Shown in pieces: positions 1 through 6,100 of a stretch of DNA of 15,631 bases. The notes beneath the pieces were generated by a model. That model searched no databases, was not told the origin of the DNA, and saw only the letters and a list, made by a program, of their open reading frames with translations. Every line of letters begins with the position of its first letter. Position 1 is the stretch's first letter. The stretch covers positions 1 through 15,631 of the forward strand of contig JALONY010000010.1 in the NCBI GenBank assembly GCA_025454715.1, read 5' to 3'. The translations under genes were made by a program, and so were the position numbers. The stretch is from Anaerolineae bacterium. GTDB lineage: Bacteria; Chloroflexota; Anaerolineae; Aggregatilineales; Phototrophicaceae.

Positions 1-729
1 CCCGCCCTCGTCGCCTTGCTGCTGGATACCGGGCGCTTGACGGTCGGCGTAGGCGATAGCGGCGTGTCGGGCACGCTCTCGACCAACATCGGGCGCTGGA
101 GACCGACCGTCCAGCCCAGCGAGACCGGCATCGTGGTGCAACAAGGCAGTATCGGGTCGGGGCGTATCCCGGGCGGCCAAAACCAATGGGACATCCGTCT
201 GGGTGCCGACGCCCCCATCAGCCTGACGACCAATACGGGGCGTGCCGAGGCGCGCATGGAGCTGGGCGGCTTGGCATTGGCCGCGCTTGAGGTCACCAGC
301 GAGGGCGGTAGCCTCAACCTCGGCTTTCGGCAAGCGCTGGCACAACCCGCCCGTCGGCTCATCCTCAACACCGGCCAAACCGACCTGACGGCCACCGGCC
401 TGCTCAACGCCGATTTCGCCGAGCTCAGCCTGTTATCGGGCAGCGGGCAACACCTGATTAGCTTCGACGGTGCGGGCTTATCGCGCACGGCCAACGGGCG
501 CATCGAGCTGGGCAGCGGCGCCCTGACCTTGCGCGCCGACCCCGATGTGCGCGTGCGAATCACCTTCCGCAGCACGGTCGGGCGGGTGCAGCGCGTCGAT
601 TCCAGCGCGTTCGTCAGCCTCGGCGGCGGGGTCTACGAGACGGTCACGACCGCGACCGACCCCGAAGCCCCACTCCTGACGCTCGAAATCTTCTCGACCA
701 GCGCCGACCTGACGTTGGAGGGCGTATGA
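1..729 (+). CDS. Toast-rack (LiaF-C/DUF2154-like) beta-repeat protein, 5'-truncated by window edge
   Basis: The frame is open from base 1, so the true start lies upstream; the first in-window start-like codon (TTG at 16) is probably internal. The visible 242 residues are Gly-, Ser-, Leu- and Thr-rich, with short beta strands recurring around 'NTG', 'LGADAPISL' and 'SGSGQ' turns. This resembles the toast-rack/DUF4097 class, in which strands such as 'WDIRLGADAPISLTTNTG' alternate with polar turns to form a stacked beta sheet. In known families this domain follows a membrane anchor and works in envelope sensing or adhesion. No anchor is visible here and no catalytic residues can be seen. The gene overlaps kynB by 4 bases (ATGA) and also supplies its ribosome-binding site, so the two are translationally coupled, although no functional link is obvious. 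Fold assignment is by pattern only; another beta-solenoid family is possible. Confidence 0.6.
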   Translation, partial: PALVALLLDTGRLTVGVGDSGVSGTLSTNIGRWRPTVQPSETGIVVQQGSIGSGRIPGGQNQWDIRLGADAPISLTTNTGRAEARMELGGLALAALEVTSEGGSLNLGFRQALAQPARRLILNTGQTDLTATGLLNADFAELSLLSGSGQHLISFDGAGLSRTANGRIELGSGALTLRADPDVRVRITFRSTVGRVQRVDSSAFVSLGGGVYETVTTATDPEAPLLTLEIFSTSADLTLEGV

Positions 730-1358
730 CCGTCTACGACATCACGCGCACCATCCGCCCGACGTTGGCGGTCTGGCCGGGCGATACCCCTTACGCGCTG
801 GAGCATCTCGCCCGCATCAGCGACGGCGCGCCGGTCAACCTGACCACCCTGACCCTGAGCGCCCACACCGGCACCCACGCCGATGCTTACTACCATTACG
901 AGGCCGACGGCGCGCACCCCGCCGCCATGCCGCTCACCGCTTACATCGGGCGGGCGCGGGTGGTGCAGGTGGCGCGCCGCGCCGGTTCGCTCACCGCGGA
1001 GGATTTCGCCATCGGTGCCCTCGATGGCGTCGAGCGCCTGCTGATTAAAAGCCACGTCAGCGACCTGCCCGATGACCAATGGCCGTCCGAGTTCCCCTAC
1101 CCCAGCCCCGCGCTCATCGCGCAGTTGGCCGCGCAAGGGTGCGTCTTAATCGGCCTCGACTCACCGTCGTTCGATGACCTGAACGACAAGCAACTCCCCG
1201 GGCACCACGCGCTGGCACGCGCAGGGATGGCCAACCTCGAGACATTGGCACTGGGCGGCGTGCCCGAAGGCGATTACGAGTTGGTGGCGCTCCCGCTCAA
1301 GCTGGACGGGGCGTGCGGCTCACCGGTGCGGGCGGTCTTGCGCCCATTGCGGGATTAG
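726..1358 (+). CDS. kynB: Kynurenine formamidase (arylformamidase), cyclase family
   Basis: Hydrolyses N-formyl-L-kynurenine to L-kynurenine and formate in tryptophan degradation; a cytosolic metal-dependent enzyme. The 210-residue length is typical of KynB. The cyclase-family metal signature H-x3-H-x-D-x3-H is seen as H47, H51, D53 and H57 in 'HTGTHADAYYHY'. The C-terminal KynB block is also present: 'IGLDSPSFDD', H160-H161, E172 and 'GDYELVALPLKL...SPVRAVLRPL'. H160 and E172 fall where KynB enzymes have their remaining site residues. The start is ATG 726, with GGAGGG at 717-722 three bases upstream, inside the preceding gene. No kynA (tryptophan dioxygenase) or kynU (kynureninase) lies beside it in this window, so the pathway must be encoded elsewhere or the enzyme may act on a related formamide. 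The gene meets the minus-strand lipoprotein gene tail to tail, their stop codons overlapping within four bases. Confidence 0.9.
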   Translation: MTVYDITRTIRPTLAVWPGDTPYALEHLARISDGAPVNLTTLTLSAHTGTHADAYYHYEADGAHPAAMPLTAYIGRARVVQVARRAGSLTAEDFAIGALDGVERLLIKSHVSDLPDDQWPSEFPYPSPALIAQLAAQGCVLIGLDSPSFDDLNDKQLPGHHALARAGMANLETLALGGVPEGDYELVALPLKLDGACGSPVRAVLRPLRD

Positions 1359-2137
1359 AACGGCCCGTACACGTCGCCGTTATCGAGCAAGACGAACACC
1401 TGCGCGATGGTGACATCGAGGAAGAAGGTGCCCCCCTCCACGCGCTGGACGTTCAGGTCGGCGGTTTGCTGTGGGGTGCGCCCGAAGCCCAGCCCGAGCT
1501 GGATTTGCGGGTCGGACACCCACAACGGCAAAAACACCTCCGACGGCGGGCGCAAGCCCTCCGGCACGTTGAGCGGGAACGGCAAGACCAACGGCGGTTG
1601 CGAGGCGAACCAGAACCGCCCGACCGCGTTGGCCTCTGGGCGGATGCCCCACACCTCGCCGGTCTCTTGGCGGCGGTACATCACCCCCCGCTCGAAGACT
1701 TGCACATCGGCGGCAAACCCGAAGCGCTCTTGTAGCGCGCACCCAATCCGGCGGGCGAGGGTCGGGTTTTGCCGCCACGCCGTCCCGAAGGTCGGGTCGA
1801 TGGGCACCGCGCACAACACGCTTGGGTTGGTGAGCGGGTCGAGCGTCGGCTGCACGATGCGCGGCACGGTGATATCGCTGGCCGCCTCGCCCAAGAACAC
1901 CCCGACATACGGCGTCGGGGTCGGGGTTTGGGTCGGTGGGGGCGGCGTTGGCGTGACTGGTTGCGCCTGACGGGTGGCCAAGCGCTCCGCACGGCTGAGA
2001 GTCGGCGGCAACTCGACCGTGACCAAGGCGCGCACGATGGCGACCGGCGTGCTGCCACCGGTCGCCACGGGGTCGGGTTGCTGCCCAGCGCACGCGCTCA
2101 GCAGCAACCCCAACACGAGATAGACCGTCCAGCGCAT
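1355..2137 (-). CDS. Secreted lipoprotein with Thr-Pro linker and two FERG-like repeats
   Basis: A 260-residue lipoprotein of unknown function. Residues 1-16 form a lipoprotein signal with lipobox L13-S14-A15-C16, so the mature protein should be lipid-anchored at C16. A Thr/Pro-rich linker at about 61-76 ('VTPTPPPPTQTPTPTP') separates the anchor from a folded part starting near residue 79. The module 'IGCALQERFGFAADVQVFER' followed by 'GVMYRR' (131-156) appears again in degenerate form at about 211-260 ('LGLGFGR...VEGGTFFL...VFVLLDNGDVYGPF'). This repeat style is frequent in Chloroflexota surface proteins. The ATG lies 3 bases after the A2M stop codon, so the two are almost certainly co-transcribed and possibly translationally coupled. 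The inference is that it anchors, assists or accompanies the secreted A2M; no direct evidence of binding is seen. The gene ends in an overlap with the kynB stop. Confidence 0.75.
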   Translation of the reverse strand: MRWTVYLVLGLLLSACAGQQPDPVATGGSTPVAIVRALVTVELPPTLSRAERLATRQAQPVTPTPPPPTQTPTPTPYVGVFLGEAASDITVPRIVQPTLDPLTNPSVLCAVPIDPTFGTAWRQNPTLARRIGCALQERFGFAADVQVFERGVMYRRQETGEVWGIRPEANAVGRFWFASQPPLVLPFPLNVPEGLRPPSEVFLPLWVSDPQIQLGLGFGRTPQQTADLNVQRVEGGTFFLDVTIAQVFVLLDNGDVYGPF

Positions 2138-2140
2138 CGG

Positions 2141-3163
2141 CTATTCGGCCTCGCCCGTCACGCTGAACGACGCGCCCGCACTGCGCCCATACACCTCAGG
2201 GAAGTACAGCTCATGCGCGGTGGCCGGAATCACGTTGTACGTGCCCTCGACCGCTGCGCGCACGAAGTAGCGGTATTGGTACGTCCCGGGCGCCAGATAG
2301 TTGGCGCTCAGCACGATTTTCTCATCGCGGAATTGCTCATCGACCCACCACCCGAAATACCCGAACGCATCGACATCGCTCTCGAAGCGCGGCTCGGTGC
2401 CCAGTTGCGTGCTGGTGGCGAGGCGCGTATCGACCGGCTCGGTACCGGCGGGCACGGGGTCGGTGATGAGCACGTAATAGGCGGGGTTGGCCACCGTCAC
2501 GGTCAACGTGACCTCGATGAGGTCACCGACCTGCGCGCTGGTGATGGCCGATGCGTCCGGCACGTCGGCAAGGCGATACTCACGGTTGACGGTGAAGCCG
2601 CGGCTGGCGGGCGCAACCGCCGAGACCGGGATGAACGGGCGCAGGTAGGCGGTGTAGTACAGCGCGCCCGTGCCCGCCCCACGCTCGAGGGTCAGGGCGT
2701 TGGGGGCGTCGGCGCGCAGCTCACCGACCGGCACGACGACCGTGCGCGCCGTCAAGGCATCGGCAGGTGTGACCGTCGCGGAGTCCAGCACCGCATCGCC
2801 CAGCACCACCCGCAGGTCATAGGCGGGGTTGGCCTCATTGGTCGCCACCAGCCAATCGGCCAGCGCATCGAGCGCCCACGCGCTCTCTTGGGCGGTCTCC
2901 CAGCCCCCCCCCTGCCGCGCCACCATCAGCCAGCGCACCGCGTTGGGCAAGAGCGGCTGAAGCGGGTTCTCGGTCAGCAGTGCCTTGAGCACGATGGCCG
3001 TGGTGCGCGTATCACTGCCCCAGCCGAACACGTCACGCTCGGGCTCGACCCATTGCACGCCGTTGGCGGTGATGAACGCTTGTGAGACCAGCGTATCGCG
3101 CAGGGTGCCGATGCGCGGGTCGCTGGGGTTCGACGCCGACATCGCCAGCATCAGGGACGTTGC
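2141..3163 (-). CDS. Alpha-2-macroglobulin, C-terminal part (downstream of frameshift)
   Basis: This is the continuation of the A2M gene in a frame shifted by +1. The frame is open from just after a TGA at 3166-3164 down to TAG at 2143-2141; the first in-frame ATG (3151) is probably not a real start. The peptide completes the alpha/alpha-toroid thioester-domain region ('DVFGWGSDTRTTAIVLKALL', 'ARQGGGWETAQESAWALDAL'). It then gives the terminal macroglobulin/receptor-binding-like beta domain: 'NPAYYVLITDPVPAGTEPVD', 'DEKIVLSANYLAPGTYQYRY' and 'ELYFPEVYGRS'. These blocks are characteristic of the C-terminus of bacterial A2Ms and make little sense as a stand-alone protein. Joined to the upstream part by removing one base, the full protein is about 2,066 residues. 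Whether the break is a sequencing error, a real inactivating mutation or recoding cannot be settled from sequence alone. Confidence 0.85.
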   Translation of the reverse strand, partial: ATSLMLAMSASNPSDPRIGTLRDTLVSQAFITANGVQWVEPERDVFGWGSDTRTTAIVLKALLTENPLQPLLPNAVRWLMVARQGGGWETAQESAWALDALADWLVATNEANPAYDLRVVLGDAVLDSATVTPADALTARTVVVPVGELRADAPNALTLERGAGTGALYYTAYLRPFIPVSAVAPASRGFTVNREYRLADVPDASAITSAQVGDLIEVTLTVTVANPAYYVLITDPVPAGTEPVDTRLATSTQLGTEPRFESDVDAFGYFGWWVDEQFRDEKIVLSANYLAPGTYQYRYFVRAAVEGTYNVIPATAHELYFPEVYGRSAGASFSVTGEAE

Positions 3164-6100
3164 TCAGCGTCGCACCGATGCGGTCGGCATAGCCCGCCCG
3201 CGCCAACGCATAGGCCGTCAACGCAGCCCTGTCCATCTCCCACAGCGGCGAGTCTTGCGTCACGCGCAAGCTGTTGAGCAAGTAAGCCGCCCCGAGGTCG
3301 AACACACCTGCATCGACCGAGAAACCGGCCTCACGCGCCCCGACCATCGCCAAAAGCACCCACGCGCTGGTCTGCGAGTCGCTTTCCATCGAGGCGAACC
3401 ACCCCCAGCCGCCATCCGGCTTTTGCAAGGCCGCGAAGCGCTGGAGGGCGAGGTTCACCGCGTCGTCATAGGGCGCATACTGCTCGTCAGGCGCGCCCAC
3501 CGCACGCAACACGCGCACCGCCGCGAGGTTGGCCAGCGCACGGCTGGCCGTCGTCTCGAGGCAGGCGCACAGATAATTCTCGAAGGCGCGCACGCCCTCG
3601 GCAGTCGAGGCCGCCAACGACGGCTCGACCCGCACCGTCAGGTCACCGCGGGTGATGGGCACATTGCGCGGCAGGCTGACGGTCTCGACACGGGTGGCCG
3701 CCTCGCGCAGCACCCCGCCCGTCCCGACGAACTCTTGCACCTCGAATTGGTAGACCGGCAACAAGCGCTGGTCACCCAACCCGACCATCGGGCGGGTGGC
3801 GTCGCTGAAGCCGCCGCCCTCGACGCTGAAGGCCAGCTCGACCGCCTCGGCCACGTCCACCACCACCGGCCAATCGACGCGAGTGCGCCCACGGGCGGGG
3901 ATGGTCACGGTCTGGGCGGCCTCGCCCGTCAGGGTCAGGCCGTTTTGGTTGAGCGTCACCACCGCCTCGATGTCGGCATCGGTGTTGTTGTTGACCACCG
4001 CGCCCAACACCGCGGCATCCCCAGCGACGAAGAAGCGCGGCGTCACCGGTCGGATGAGCAACGGCTTGGTCGCCACGAGGTCGCTGGTGGCCTGCCCGAC
4101 CAGCATCGGCGCGCCGTCGCCCGCCGTCAGGCCGCGCACGTCCAAGCGCCACGTCGTCAGGTTATCGGGCAAGCTGGCGCTGAAGATGACCTTGCCGTTG
4201 GCGTCGGTCTCGACCTGCCCCAGCCACAGCGGCGTATCGACGAACTCCTCGCGCAGGTCGAGGATGCCGAAGCCCCCACCACCGCCACCGCCGCCGCCCT
4301 TCACCACATCGCGGGTGAACTGGGTGATGAGGTCGGTGTTGAGCGTCAGGGTGCCCGCCGTCAGCAAGCCGATGCGCTCACTCGCATAATAATGCTCCAG
4401 CATCGGCAAGCTCTCGGGCGGGCGCACCGACAACACGGCGAGGTCGGTCAGGCCGACGCCCAGCTCGGCTTGTACCGGCTGGCCGTTGGCATTGCGCACG
4501 TTGACGGTGTACGTGACGGTCTCTTGCGGGCCCGCCTGCACCTTGTCGGCCTCGATGTCGATATCCAGCTCGAACAGCCCGTTATCGACCGGCAAGGCAA
4601 TCAAGCCCATGCGGTGGTCGGTCACGGGGTTGGTCTCGTCCACGCCCTTAATCAGCATCACACCGAGGTACACGGTCGGGGCGTAATCCTCGGTGATGGG
4701 CAAGCGGTAGACATACGAGTTGCCCTCCAGCGTGATGCGCTCGAAGTCGATGATGCCCGACCGCTCGACCGTCACCAGCGCCTCGGTGCGCCCCGCGAAC
4801 GGCGAGGTAATCAAGATTTCGGCGGTATCGCCGACCTGATAGGTCGGCTTATCGGCAATCAAGTCGATTTGGGTGCTGTTGGCGATGCGCCACGGCACAT
4901 AGCCCGCGCCACTCGCCCACACATAGGCCGACGAGACCGCCTCGCGCCCGCCCGCATCCGTCACACGGGTGGTGATTTTGTACACGCCGCCGCTGGGCGG
5001 GGTAAACCCGAAGCTGGCCTTGCCGTCCGCGTCGGTCGTGACCGCGCCCTCGGTCAACGGGATTTCCTCGACCACACTGCGCCACACCAAATCGCCGCTA
5101 TAGGGATCGAGTTCTTGGGTGCTGTTCCAGCGCCGCTCGACCACCGTATAGCTCACGCGCTGGTCGGCCACGGCTTGGCTGTCCCAATCGACCGTGACCA
5201 CGTCCATCACCGTCTCGATGCCCTCGGCAGCGAGGAACTCCCGCGGGGCGACCCCGACGTACACGTCCGCCGCGTGCGCGATGAACGTATCGCGGTTGGC
5301 GATGAACTGGCCGCTTTCATCGGTCACGCTGGCCTCGACCGTGTAAATCAGGCTGCCGCTGGGCAGGGCATTGCGCGAGTCGGCTTCCGTCGCCACATCG
5401 GTGGTTGGGATGTCCAAGGTCAACGCGCCTTGCGCGTCGGTCATCTCGGTGCTCGACCCATACACATCTCGGATGTAGGTCGGCAAGTCATAGTCGTAAT
5501 CGTTGAACGAATAGCGCCCCGCCCCTTGATAGGCGAAGAAGTACGGGCGGGCGGTGTAGTTGGCATTGACCTCGGCATTGCTGACCGCCCCACCGAAGAA
5601 GTAGCGGGTTTGCACCCCGACTTGCGCCGCGTCACCGCGCAACACCTCGTCGGGAGCCTCGACCACCACCTCGAACTCGGGCACGCGGTAGGCCGCAACG
5701 TCGAAGCCGAGGCTCCCCCCCTCGAAGCCCAAGGCGGTGGGTATCGGCAAGTTCACCACCATCCGGTAATAGCCCAATTCGGCGGCGGCGTCCAACGTGA
5801 CCGAGCCGGTGAACGTCCCATAGCGGCTGAGCGGCAACACCTCGTCCCGGATGACCTCGCCCGAGGCGTTGGTCACTTGCACCGGCACCTCGGTCAGGTC
5901 GGGCGGCAGGTAGTCGTTGTCGCTGTCGATGCGGACGATGCCGCGGTAATACACCGTCTGCCCGGGGCGGTACACCCCGCGGTCGGTGTACAGATAGACG
6001 TTGTACTTGCGCGGGTAGCTGTCCACCGTCACGTCGAAGTTAAAGGTAGACAACCCCTCTTCCCAGCGCGTCACCACCAGCCCGAGCCGGTCGGGCGTGC

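Noticed and set aside
1769..3085. A 438-residue plus-strand open frame over the lipoprotein and A2M end
   Set aside because: Low-complexity Arg/His/Gly-rich translation; antisense shadow of two recognisable genes.
3154..3162. Programmed +1 frameshift in A2M
   Set aside because: No zero-frame stop codon or other usual stimulatory feature is visible at the shift; an indel in the CCC run is simpler. Kept only as an alternative.
3561..3569. Cys-Ala-Cys in A2M as a metal-binding or redox motif
   Set aside because: Its position matches the thioester Cys of the A2M family, so an altered thioester site explains it better; the extra Cys is noted but not called as a separate site.
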